Source of the DNA: Rhabdobacter roseus
GTDB lineage: Bacteria > Bacteroidota > Bacteroidia > Cytophagales > Spirosomataceae
Direction: 5' to 3'
Assembly (NCBI RefSeq): GCF_014202275.1
Contig: NZ_JACHGF010000003.1
Coordinates: forward strand, 682,001 to 746,000
Length of the DNA stretch: 64,000 bases
The translations under genes were made by a program, and so were the position numbers. Position 1 is the stretch's first letter. Every line of letters starts with the position of its first letter. The notes below the pieces were generated by a model, which ran no database searches, was not told the origin of the DNA, and was given only the letters and a program-made list of their open reading frames with translations. Shown here in pieces: positions 16,703-24,808 of this stretch.

Positions 16703-17839
16703 ATGCCTAAAGTACTTTCCTCCATCGCCTGCAACCTCGACCCCAACCTCCTGCTGGCGGCACTGCCGCTTTTTGAGGCGGAGCGGGTAGAGGCGGTGGA
16801 GTGGTCTTTTGACGCGCTCTACAAGTACCCTACCCTGCCCGGCTGGTTCGAAGAACTCATCGGTACCTTTGCCGAAAACGACCGGCTGATCGGCCACGGC
16901 GTGTACTTTTCGCTGTTTGCGGGAAAGTGGTCCAAGCAGCAGGACCAATGGCTCCGGCAACTTCGATCGCTGGCGGCCAGGTACCCCTTCGACCACATCA
17001 CGGAGCACTTCGGGTACATGACCGGAGCTGATTTTCATAAGGGAGCTCCGCTGGGGGTACCTTACACCAGCACCACCCTGAAGCTGGGCATCGACCGGCT
17101 GCGTAGGATTCAAGAGGCCGGCCAATGCCCGGTCGGGCTCGAAAACCTGGCCTTTGCCTACTCGCTGGATGAGGTTAAAAAACACGGCGAATTCCTGGAA
17201 AAACTCGTGGGGGCCGTGAACGGGTTTATCATCCTTGACCTGCATAATCTTTACTGCCAGCTGCACAACTTCCGGCTGGACTTTGAGGAGGTGATCCGGC
17301 TGTACCCACTGGAACGCGTACGGGAAATTCATATTTCGGGCGGAAGCTGGGAGCCCGCTACTACCGACGACAAGTACCCCATCCGGCGCGACACCCACGA
17401 CGACGCCGTACCCGAGGCAGTTTTCGCACTTCTGGAAACGACCCTGCCCATGTGCCCCAACCTCAAGTACGTGGTGATGGAGCAACTGGGTACCGCCCTC
17501 GACACCGACGCGCGTCGGCTGGCTTTTCAGCGGGACTTCATCCGGATGGATACCCTGGTAAAGCGCCTGAACGACAAACTACCCCAGCCCGCAACAAACG
17601 ACTTCGGGCCACTACCGACCGGCCTACCCACTACCCTACCTTTGGAAGATCTTTCGCTCCATCAGCAACAGCGGGAGCTCTCCCACATCCTGGAAAACGC
17701 CAAAAGCTACCCCGAAGCGCGCGATTTACTAGCCGCCTCCTCGTTGCGCCACTCCGCCTGGAACGTCGAAGCCTGGGTACCTTCCATGCTCGAAACGGCC
17801 CGCCAGATTGCGCAGAAGTGGAAAAACGGGTTTGAGTAA
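16703..17839 (+). CDS. DUF692/MNIO multinuclear non-haem iron oxidase
   Basis: This 378-residue TIM-barrel enzyme belongs to the MNIO (DUF692) family, which uses two or three iron ions and oxygen to remodel cysteines in peptides. Candidate metal ligands are visible in order: His65 in GHGVY, His102 in TEHFG, Glu147 in LENLA, Asp179 and His181 in LDLHNLY, His210 in IHISGG, the D-T-H at 230-232, and Glu260. After about residue 293 an 85-residue extension follows a Pro-rich linker; it could be a fused peptide-recognition or partner domain, because known MNIOs usually need a separate partner protein. The precursor gene lies 16 bp upstream, so the pair is an operon. Confidence 0.9.
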   Translation: MPKVLSSIACNLDPNLLLAALPLFEAERVEAVEWSFDALYKYPTLPGWFEELIGTFAENDRLIGHGVYFSLFAGKWSKQQDQWLRQLRSLAARYPFDHITEHFGYMTGADFHKGAPLGVPYTSTTLKLGIDRLRRIQEAGQCPVGLENLAFAYSLDEVKKHGEFLEKLVGAVNGFIILDLHNLYCQLHNFRLDFEEVIRLYPLERVREIHISGGSWEPATTDDKYPIRRDTHDDAVPEAVFALLETTLPMCPNLKYVVMEQLGTALDTDARRLAFQRDFIRMDTLVKRLNDKLPQPATNDFGPLPTGLPTTLPLEDLSLHQQQRELSHILENAKSYPEARDLLAASSLRHSAWNVEAWVPSMLETARQIAQKWKNGFE

Positions 17840-17887
17840 AAGTACCTTTAAAGTACCTTTGCTCAGGTACCTTAATGCCCCTGCTCT

Positions 17888-17986
17888 ATGCGCTTTGTGT
17901 CTCCTCCCAAACGCCGGTGGCTGCTTGGTCTGCTGGTATTTCTGGGCTTGCTGGCCCGGCTGTTGCTGGGGTACTTGGCAGAGTAA
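17888..17986 (+). CDS. Possible 32-residue membrane peptide after the MNIO gene
   Basis: ATG at 17888 to TAA at 17986 encodes a basic head (MRFVSPPKRRW) followed by one hydrophobic leucine-rich helix and the end YLAE. This positive-inside single-span layout could be a small membrane partner of the MNIO locus, but the frame is short and nothing else supports it. Confidence 0.3.
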   Translation: MRFVSPPKRRWLLGLLVFLGLLARLLLGYLAE

Positions 17987-18092
17987 CTTCCATTCTATAA
18001 TTTTCGTCTTAGCCCGTGTCGAGAGGCCTGTTTTCTCAAACGTTTTGTCCCATTAATTCGTTACTTTGCATAAATCATTAGGCAATCAGGAT

Positions 18093-18662
18093 ATGGAACT
18101 ACCCCTAAAAATACGTTCGGTAGCGGGTATGACGGACGATATGTTTTTTGACCTATGCCAGGCCAATTCGCAGCTTTTGATGGAACGAGACAAGCACGGC
18201 AATATTATCGTTATGGCACCAACCGGATCAGATACAGGCAACTACAATTTTGAATTAGGATTTCAGCTAGGCCTCTGGAACCGCGAAACCGGGTTGGGCT
18301 ACGTCTTCGATTCGTCCGCCGGTTTTACGCTGCCCGACAGCGCCGTTCGCTCACCGGATGTTTCCTGGATCGTCAAGGATAGGTGGGAAGCCCTTACCGA
18401 CACCGAGCGGAGCCGGTTTGCCCCCATCTGTCCTGACCTGGTGGTGGAGGTACGGTCGGCTAGTGATTCCCTGCCCGATCTTCAGCGCAAAATGGAAGCC
18501 TACCGTGCCAACGGGGCCCGCCTGGGCTGGCTCATCGACCGGGAAAACAAACAAGTCTTCGTGTACCGGGCCGATGGCTCCATCGAGATAAAAAAAGGTA
18601 CTTCTCTCCAAATTAGCGGCGAAGAGGTACTTCCGGGACTGACGGTTGAAGTAGGATTTTGA
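18093..18662 (+). CDS. Uma2 family (DUF820) endonuclease-like protein
   Basis: I prefer the ATG at 18093, giving 189 residues, to a TTG at 18066. The protein has the Uma2 pattern: GNIIVMAPTGSDTGNYNFELG, then a PD-(D/E)XK-type core with VRSPDVSWIVKDRW and PDLVVEVRSASDS, then the alpha-beta MEAYRANGARLGWLIDRENKQVFVYR. The family has a restriction-endonuclease fold; its biological role is undefined and it is often found in many copies. It stands alone. Confidence 0.88.
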   Translation: MELPLKIRSVAGMTDDMFFDLCQANSQLLMERDKHGNIIVMAPTGSDTGNYNFELGFQLGLWNRETGLGYVFDSSAGFTLPDSAVRSPDVSWIVKDRWEALTDTERSRFAPICPDLVVEVRSASDSLPDLQRKMEAYRANGARLGWLIDRENKQVFVYRADGSIEIKKGTSLQISGEEVLPGLTVEVGF

Positions 18663-18828
18663 GGCAGGAAAGGTACCTTTAGACATTTTTTTTATAAAAA
18701 CGTAGGTAGATAAAGAGTACTTCGCATAGTTTTATTTCGGGAAAGTGAATTTTAAAACAACTACTCATCAGGACAAACTTTGGTTCTCTGAAGAAGTTGT
18801 AACTCCCGTAGAATAAAATTAATGCTAG

Positions 18829-19662
18829 ATGAAAAAGTACCTTCGATTTTCTCCAAAGTACCTATTCCTGGTTTTTGGCGTAGCCCTAAGTACCTCAGCG
18901 GCTTACGCGCAAGAAACCAGCCCGGATACGACGCAAGTACCCCGCCCCGACTCGCTGCTGCTCCAACCCGCCGACAGCCTGGTTCTGAGAGGATTTGTGC
19001 TGGTAGACACGCTCAACTACCGCTTCATCGGCGACGGCAACTTTACCCGCGGCAACGTCAACCGCAGCCTGATGGTACTTCGGGCGGAAATCCTGGCCAC
19101 GGGACCGGTCATTTCCATGGCCACCAATCCGCGCTTTACCTACGGCAAACAAAACAACGTACTGGCCGAGCGCGATACCTACCTGGATTTGTTTATTGAT
19201 GTATTCAAGAAACGAAAAACCTACGTTTTTGGCCTGGGTACCGTCGAAACCAGCAACCTGCGCGGCATTGCGCTCCGGCAGCTGGCCGGGGCGGGTGTGG
19301 GCTACCGGCTCCTGCAAACCGACAAGAATATCATCACGCTCACCAACGCCATCATTCACGAGTCGACCGACTTCCGGGAGCGGTCTTCGGTGGTGATCCA
19401 GCGGAATTCGTTCCGGGTCAAAGGGAAGCATCTTTTTTTGCAGGATAAAATCCGGATCAATCATATCACATTTCTTCAACCCTCCATTACGGATTTCTCC
19501 AACCTACGCTGGAATACGCTCCTCTCGCTGGAACTACCCCTCAACCGCTGGGTCACGCTGCGAACGAGTTTCGAGAATTCGTACGAGAGTATTGTGGAAG
19601 TGGGCCGCCAGCGGAATGACACCCGCATCACCTTTGGGCTTTCGGTGGGGAACCGGCAATAA
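18829..19662 (+). CDS. DUF481-like outer-membrane beta-barrel protein
   Basis: This 277-residue protein has a signal peptide ending at AYAQ and then a series of amphipathic strands with periodic aromatic residues, as in DUF481/YdiY-type salt-induced outer-membrane proteins. Features include the GDGNFTRGNVNRSLMVLRAEI and VEVGRQRNDTRITFGLSVGNRQ strands. It probably lies in the outer membrane as a small barrel; the transported compound is unknown. It is a single gene convergent with the TPR/barrel gene. Confidence 0.75.
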   Translation: MKKYLRFSPKYLFLVFGVALSTSAAYAQETSPDTTQVPRPDSLLLQPADSLVLRGFVLVDTLNYRFIGDGNFTRGNVNRSLMVLRAEILATGPVISMATNPRFTYGKQNNVLAERDTYLDLFIDVFKKRKTYVFGLGTVETSNLRGIALRQLAGAGVGYRLLQTDKNIITLTNAIIHESTDFRERSSVVIQRNSFRVKGKHLFLQDKIRINHITFLQPSITDFSNLRWNTLLSLELPLNRWVTLRTSFENSYESIVEVGRQRNDTRITFGLSVGNRQ

Positions 19663-19694
19663 TCCTATTGGATCACAAGCAGGGGTACTTTGGC

Positions 19695-22019
19695 TTACCA
19701 GAGCCGCACGCCCACACGTACACCCAGCGTACGGAAGTAGGCTTCGGATCTGCTCTGGGTACTGGCGCCGTTTATGGCGTTGGTGTTGTAAATACCCGAA
19801 AAATTATAGGTACCGGCTACTTCCGCAAAAAAGCCAAACTTCTTGCGCTGGATTTCAACTCCTGCGGCCCCCAGAGCGGCCAGCGATTGCTTTTTGAGCA
19901 GGGAGCGGTCATTGGTAGAGCGTGCAGAGATGAAGTCCTGGCGGTGGTAGCTCAACGGAAAAATACTTTCTACCCCCAGCTTCAGGTACGGACGGAGGCG
20001 TTCGGGAGCGGTATTGGGCCGGTGCAGCTTGATGGCCGCGTGTACATTCAAGCCGGAAATATCAAATTCATTGGTAGCATAGCTCGTGCCCTGCACCGTG
20101 CCTAAGGATTGGTACTGAGTCCGAAAAAAATCAGCACCTACCACAAAGTCGACGGGATTTTTATGGGTAATGAAGGACAACTGCAGGCCCGCTGCGGTAT
20201 GGTAACCCGCGCCGGTAGTTTCCTTCACGTCGTTTTCGGTATAAGCGGGCTTGTTGAGCGACACCCGCAGCGTAGGCTCCAAGCGCACAAAAAATACATT
20301 TTTGTAGCAGCGGCTGGGGTAGGCGTCGCATTCCAGATCAGCCATGATTTGCCGAATAATCTCCTGCTGCGCCGGACTGGCGCAGTCGTGGGCCTGCTGG
20401 TAGTAGTCGTAGGCCTGCTGCCATTCTTTGGCAGCGGCGGCGGCGGTAGCCTGGTCTTTGGCCACGGCGTAGCAAATGCTTTTTTCGCACTCAGCCACCG
20501 CTCGCAGGCCGTCGGCCACTAAAACCTCACGGGCTGGCGCGTCACAGACGGCCAGGCTACTCATGCGCAGGTACAGCTGCCGGGCTTCGCTGCATTGCTT
20601 GAGCTGTAGCTCCCGGTTGGCCTGCGAAGATAGTACCGAAAACAGGCTGTCGGCGCGCGCCAGGTAGTAGAGCGAGTCACGCAAGGAGCGGTGCCGGAGC
20701 CACAAACCCGTCTCGTTGGGCGCACAGGCGCTTAGCTTGGCCCAGGCTTCGTCCCAGCCGCGCTTGCCTTCCTGGATGCGGCAATTCACTAAGTTTTGCC
20801 GGACGTCCACAACGGCCCGTTCAAAATCCTGCAAGGAGCTTTCGCAGCCCAGCTTGTCGGAAATCCGGCGTTGCATTTCGTCAATTTCGAGCCAGTACTC
20901 CGGCAGGTTGAGCTGGCGGGCGTTCACCAGGTACCTTGTAGCGGCTTCGTATTTGTCTTTTTGGGTACTTTCGTCCCCTTCTTTTTCCAGCTGCCGGGCT
21001 GCCTGCATTAGGTAGTGGTAGTACTCTTTTTGGGCGCAAAGTTGCAGGAAAGTACCTACCTGAGGTACCTGGGTTCCTTTATGGATCAGGCTGTTGTAGG
21101 CACTTTCCAGAAAAGCCCCATTTTCCGGATCTTTTTTCAAGCCGGCAATATTCGCTTCGATCTGGCGGTACTCCCGGAGCACCTCCAGCATGTCGTGGGC
21201 CCGCGTCAGCTGCGCCTGGTTGTTTCGGATGTAATTGAGGAGGTTTTCGCTGCTACACTCCGCCGCGTACCGCTGAAGCCGCGTGGCGGGGTCCTGCGCA
21301 TTTCCGCCTGATAGTATTTCTTCCTGGCTCTTTATTTCGTACTCCAGCGTGCCGATGATGTACTTCGAAACCAGGCGGTAGGTTCTCAGGAGCGCCGCAA
21401 TCCGCTCCGGGTCGCGGGTTTCCAGGGCCTGCCGGTAGGCTGCGCCCCAATCCCGCATGGCCTGCACTTCCCGTAGCCCTTCCTGGTACTGCTCGCGCAG
21501 GGTGGAGTTGAGGCTAGCGCCCAGTTGGCGGGCTTTGGTAAAGCTCCGCAGAGCTCCCGCCGTATCCAGCACCGAAAGCTGCCGCTCGCCCTTGTAGGCC
21601 CACTCAAACCCCGCCACCACGCGGGTACTTTCGCTTAGTTTTTTGCTAAGTACCTTGTCGATCTGCTGCAAACACGCCTGGATTCGGCGCTCAAAAACTG
21701 CCACTTCCAGCGCTTTGTCCACGGCACGGTACTGGCTGTATATCTCAAGGGCTTCGGCGTATTTTTGGCTACGATACAGGCGCTCTGCCTGCTGAAACAG
21801 GGCGTGTAGTTCGCGGGCCGTAGCGAGTCGTTTCCGAAACTCCGGTACCTCGGGGGCCGTTTCGTAAAGTTTCAGGGCTTCTTCAAACCGCCCCGCATTC
21901 AGTTTATATTCGGCCGTAATCCATACATCGTACAGGTTTCGGTTCTGAAACAGCTGCGCCTGCGCGCTCTGGGCTAATGTTAACGCAAAAAAGAGGTAAA
22001 GTAGACGTTTTATTCGCAT
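19695..22019 (-). CDS. TPR-rich exported protein with C-terminal outer-membrane barrel
   Basis: This 774-residue protein has a signal peptide (cleavage near SAQAQ), a long helical region of TPR-like repeats (about residues 35-570, with repeated pairs such as AEALEIYSQY and GRFEEALKLYETAPEV), and a C-terminal 200-residue barrel-like part ending in tryptophan (VRVGVRLW), the usual outer-membrane protein terminus. It likely sits in the outer membrane with its TPR domain in the periplasm. The start overlaps the upstream gene at 22010-22999 by 10 bp, so the two are co-translated and probably form one complex. Confidence 0.65.
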   Translation of the reverse strand: MRIKRLLYLFFALTLAQSAQAQLFQNRNLYDVWITAEYKLNAGRFEEALKLYETAPEVPEFRKRLATARELHALFQQAERLYRSQKYAEALEIYSQYRAVDKALEVAVFERRIQACLQQIDKVLSKKLSESTRVVAGFEWAYKGERQLSVLDTAGALRSFTKARQLGASLNSTLREQYQEGLREVQAMRDWGAAYRQALETRDPERIAALLRTYRLVSKYIIGTLEYEIKSQEEILSGGNAQDPATRLQRYAAECSSENLLNYIRNNQAQLTRAHDMLEVLREYRQIEANIAGLKKDPENGAFLESAYNSLIHKGTQVPQVGTFLQLCAQKEYYHYLMQAARQLEKEGDESTQKDKYEAATRYLVNARQLNLPEYWLEIDEMQRRISDKLGCESSLQDFERAVVDVRQNLVNCRIQEGKRGWDEAWAKLSACAPNETGLWLRHRSLRDSLYYLARADSLFSVLSSQANRELQLKQCSEARQLYLRMSSLAVCDAPAREVLVADGLRAVAECEKSICYAVAKDQATAAAAAKEWQQAYDYYQQAHDCASPAQQEIIRQIMADLECDAYPSRCYKNVFFVRLEPTLRVSLNKPAYTENDVKETTGAGYHTAAGLQLSFITHKNPVDFVVGADFFRTQYQSLGTVQGTSYATNEFDISGLNVHAAIKLHRPNTAPERLRPYLKLGVESIFPLSYHRQDFISARSTNDRSLLKKQSLAALGAAGVEIQRKKFGFFAEVAGTYNFSGIYNTNAINGASTQSRSEAYFRTLGVRVGVRLW

Positions 22020-22999
22020 CGTTTCGGTGTGGTTTCGGCCAGCAAAGCGGCGTACTGGTAGTACTGGTCGGGGATATGGTACAGGTTGGGGCTGTTACTT
22101 TCACGGAAGCGCTCGCAGTCGGCCTGGGCGCGTGCTTCGTAGACCTGCGCCAGGCTATCTACCTTTACCCGGATCTCGGGCGAATAGGGCATCCGGGCCA
22201 CCATCCGAAAGTACTCCATAGCCCGCTGAAATTCCCCGCGCTTTTCTTCGGCAATACCCCGGTTCAGGGCTTGGTCAAAGGCCGCCAGCGATGGCGAAAC
22301 GGGCACGTGGATGGGGTCCGGTGCGCCCTGGCTTTCCTTGGTGTACCACACCGCAATGGCGAGCAGCGTACCAATGGCCAGCACAAAGTAGGCGTAGTAC
22401 TTAGGAGAAGCCGGGCTGGTTTCAGCGGCAGTGGTGGTGGCAGTGGTCTCGGCCGACTGCACCTCGGGCGCATCTTCTACCTGAGGTACTTCTGGCAGGG
22501 CAACGGGCTTGTCGCCGGGTAGTGTCTCTTTCCAGAAACGCTTGATCTCTTCATTTTCGGCGGCGTTGGCCCGTACGCTGAGCTGCTTGCGGTAAAAAAG
22601 CAGCAGGCGATCGGGGCCCAGCCGCCAGTATTCGGGCGTATTGACCGACAAAATGGCCTCACCAGCCGCAACGGGCAGGGTATCGATGAGTTGGAAAATG
22701 GCCCGTTTTTCGTCGGGCGTTAGCTGTTCGAGCAGCAGAGGGGTACTTTCGCGGCTTTGGTCTGCTTCCCATACCAGGTACCTGGCACCGAGCGCCCGCG
22801 ACTGCCCGAGCCTACGCAGGCCAGGTACCTGCGCCGGGTGCCAATGCAGGTTTTCGTCGTAGTGGGCCGGGATGAGCTCGATCACGACGGGGGCAGGCTG
22901 ATCGAGGGTCCAATCCAGCGATAACCACCTCCGACCGGGCACAAGCTCTTCCTGGAGCTGGTACGATCCTTCAAAAAAATCACCTACCTGTAAAGACAT
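22010..22999 (-). CDS. Membrane protein with a possible kinase-like N-terminal region
   Basis: This 329-residue protein has a cytoplasmic N-terminal region whose order recalls the N-lobe of a Ser/Thr kinase (GSYQLQEELVPGRRWLSLDW, then PVVIELIP where the lysine strand would be, then RYLVWEAD), but the nucleotide-binding Lys and an HRD motif are not visible, so it would be a pseudokinase at best. An Ala/Thr-rich linker precedes one transmembrane helix at 201-219. The C-terminal 95 residues are TPR-like and face the periplasm. It is coupled to the TPR/barrel gene downstream. Confidence 0.55.
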   Translation of the reverse strand: MSLQVGDFFEGSYQLQEELVPGRRWLSLDWTLDQPAPVVIELIPAHYDENLHWHPAQVPGLRRLGQSRALGARYLVWEADQSRESTPLLLEQLTPDEKRAIFQLIDTLPVAAGEAILSVNTPEYWRLGPDRLLLFYRKQLSVRANAAENEEIKRFWKETLPGDKPVALPEVPQVEDAPEVQSAETTATTTAAETSPASPKYYAYFVLAIGTLLAIAVWYTKESQGAPDPIHVPVSPSLAAFDQALNRGIAEEKRGEFQRAMEYFRMVARMPYSPEIRVKVDSLAQVYEARAQADCERFRESNSPNLYHIPDQYYQYAALLAETTPKRCE

Positions 23000-23248
23000 G
23001 GACGTTTCAATAAACTCCCCAAACCAGCAATACTCAACGGATTAGATCCCAATTTTACAAAAATAACTCCTAATCTCCGGAAATATTTTAGCAAACGAGG
23101 AGGATTACTTATCCTAAGGCTGAGGGTACCTGGTCCTAAAAGGCAAGCGCCGTCAAAAACTATGCACCATCTTGTAAAATGTATCCGGGTAGCCCGATGC
23201 CTGCCTGGGGACACAAGTACCTGCTGTACTGGATTTGGAAAAAGTACC

Positions 23249-24637
23249 CTAGCTCCCGGCTTCCGTAGCCAGGCTGGTTTGGCTCAGGGCCTGGTAGCCA
23301 CCGGGGATATTGACCACGTCCAGGCCCTGAGCTTGCAGGAAAGACGTAGCCATGAGGGAGCGGTAGCCGCTGCCGCAGTAGAGGTAGTAGCGGTCGTTGG
23401 CGTCGAGGTAGTGGCTTTTCTTAGATAGGGCATTGAGGGGAAAATGCGCCGCCCCCAGCACGTGTGCTTCCTGGTATTCGCGCGAACTGCGCACGTCCAG
23501 TACATCCAGGTTGGGGCCGTCGAAAAGCTCCGCGAAGCGCTCCGCCGAAATTTCTTCCGTGCGCTCGGCTGCTTCACCGGCTACCTGCCAGGCGTCGAGC
23601 CCGCCCGCCAGGTACCCTGCGGGCTGGTCGTACCCTACCCGCGCTAGCCGCGTCACGGCCTCCTGCTCGCGGCCCGCCTCCGCTACCAGCAGAATGCGCC
23701 GCCGGAGGTCGGGGAGCAAGGTACCTACCCAGGTTTCAAAATGGCCGTCCAGCCCGATGAACACGCTCCCCGGAAGGTGGCCCGCCACAAACTGGGCCTG
23801 CGGGCGCGTATCCAGCACCAGCGCTGCGGCTGCGGCCCAGGTACTTTTGAAGCTAGCCACGTCCAGCGGCCGAAGGCCGCGCGCCAGTACTACATCCAGC
23901 TTTTCGTAGCCGTATTGGTTCAGGGCGGCGTTAAAAGGAAAGTACCTGGGTGGGTCTTCCTGGCCTTCCAGTACTTCCTGAACAAATTCCTCCCGACTCA
24001 TATCGGCGCGGAGGGCGTAGTTTTTCTTTTTTTGCTCGCCCAAAGTACCCTGCTTGGCGTCGTCCATTTTCTTACCGCAAGCCGAGCCCGCGCCGTGGCC
24101 GGGGTACAGGATGAGGTCGTCGGGCAGGGGCAGAATCTGGTGGCGAAGACTATCGTAGAGGTACCGGGCCAAGTCCTCTTCGGACAAGTCGGTTTTGACG
24201 GCCAGGTCGGGTCGCCCCACGTCGCCCAGGAAGAGCGTATCGCCCGTAAACAAGGCGTAGTCACGGCCTGCTTCGTCGCGCAGCAGGTAGGTACTTGACT
24301 CCATCGTGTGGCCAGGCGTATGCAGTACTTTGAGCGTACATGCACCTACCCACAGTTCCTCCCCATCCTGCGCCACGTAGGCATCGAAAGCGGGCTTGGC
24401 CGTAGGGCCATACACAATGGTAGCGTCCGTTTGCCAGGCCAGTTCCAGGTGCCCCGACACAAAATCGGCGTGGAAGTGGGTTTGCAATACGTACTTAATG
24501 GTAGCCTGGCGCTCGGCGGCCCGCCGTAGGTAGGGTTCAACATCACGCAGCGGGTCGATGATTGCCACTTCGCCCTGGCTTTCAATGTAGTAAGCGGCTT
24601 GCGCCAGTCCCTCGGTATAGATTTGCTCTACGTGCAT
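23249..24637 (-). CDS. MBL-fold persulfide dioxygenase-like protein with two rhodanese domains
   Basis: This 462-residue protein starts with a metallo-beta-lactamase domain (1-245) carrying HFHADFVSGH at 54-63, HTPGHT, and TGDTLFLGDVGRPDL, the arrangement of persulfide dioxygenases of the ETHE1 type. Two rhodanese domains follow. The first (about 260-360) has LLVAEAGREQE where the catalytic Cys loop should be, so it looks inactive. The second ends with YCGSGYRS, where Cys421 is the likely sulfur carrier. The architecture resembles CstB-type enzymes that turn persulfide into sulfite and thiosulfate. The gene stands alone on the minus strand. Confidence 0.85.
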   Translation of the reverse strand: MHVEQIYTEGLAQAAYYIESQGEVAIIDPLRDVEPYLRRAAERQATIKYVLQTHFHADFVSGHLELAWQTDATIVYGPTAKPAFDAYVAQDGEELWVGACTLKVLHTPGHTMESSTYLLRDEAGRDYALFTGDTLFLGDVGRPDLAVKTDLSEEDLARYLYDSLRHQILPLPDDLILYPGHGAGSACGKKMDDAKQGTLGEQKKKNYALRADMSREEFVQEVLEGQEDPPRYFPFNAALNQYGYEKLDVVLARGLRPLDVASFKSTWAAAAALVLDTRPQAQFVAGHLPGSVFIGLDGHFETWVGTLLPDLRRRILLVAEAGREQEAVTRLARVGYDQPAGYLAGGLDAWQVAGEAAERTEEISAERFAELFDGPNLDVLDVRSSREYQEAHVLGAAHFPLNALSKKSHYLDANDRYYLYCGSGYRSLMATSFLQAQGLDVVNIPGGYQALSQTSLATEAGS

Positions 24638-24808
24638 GATTGTACTAAGCCTAATTCTACGAAAACAAAATTTCTTGCTTACGGTAAAACGAAAATACCT
24701 TATTCATGAATAAAAAGTACCCCGCACCAACTTTCTCGCTCCAAAGTACCTCTCCCCAAAGTACCCCATGCCCTCTGCCCTTTGCTCCCTGCTTCAAAGT
24801 ACCCCCTG

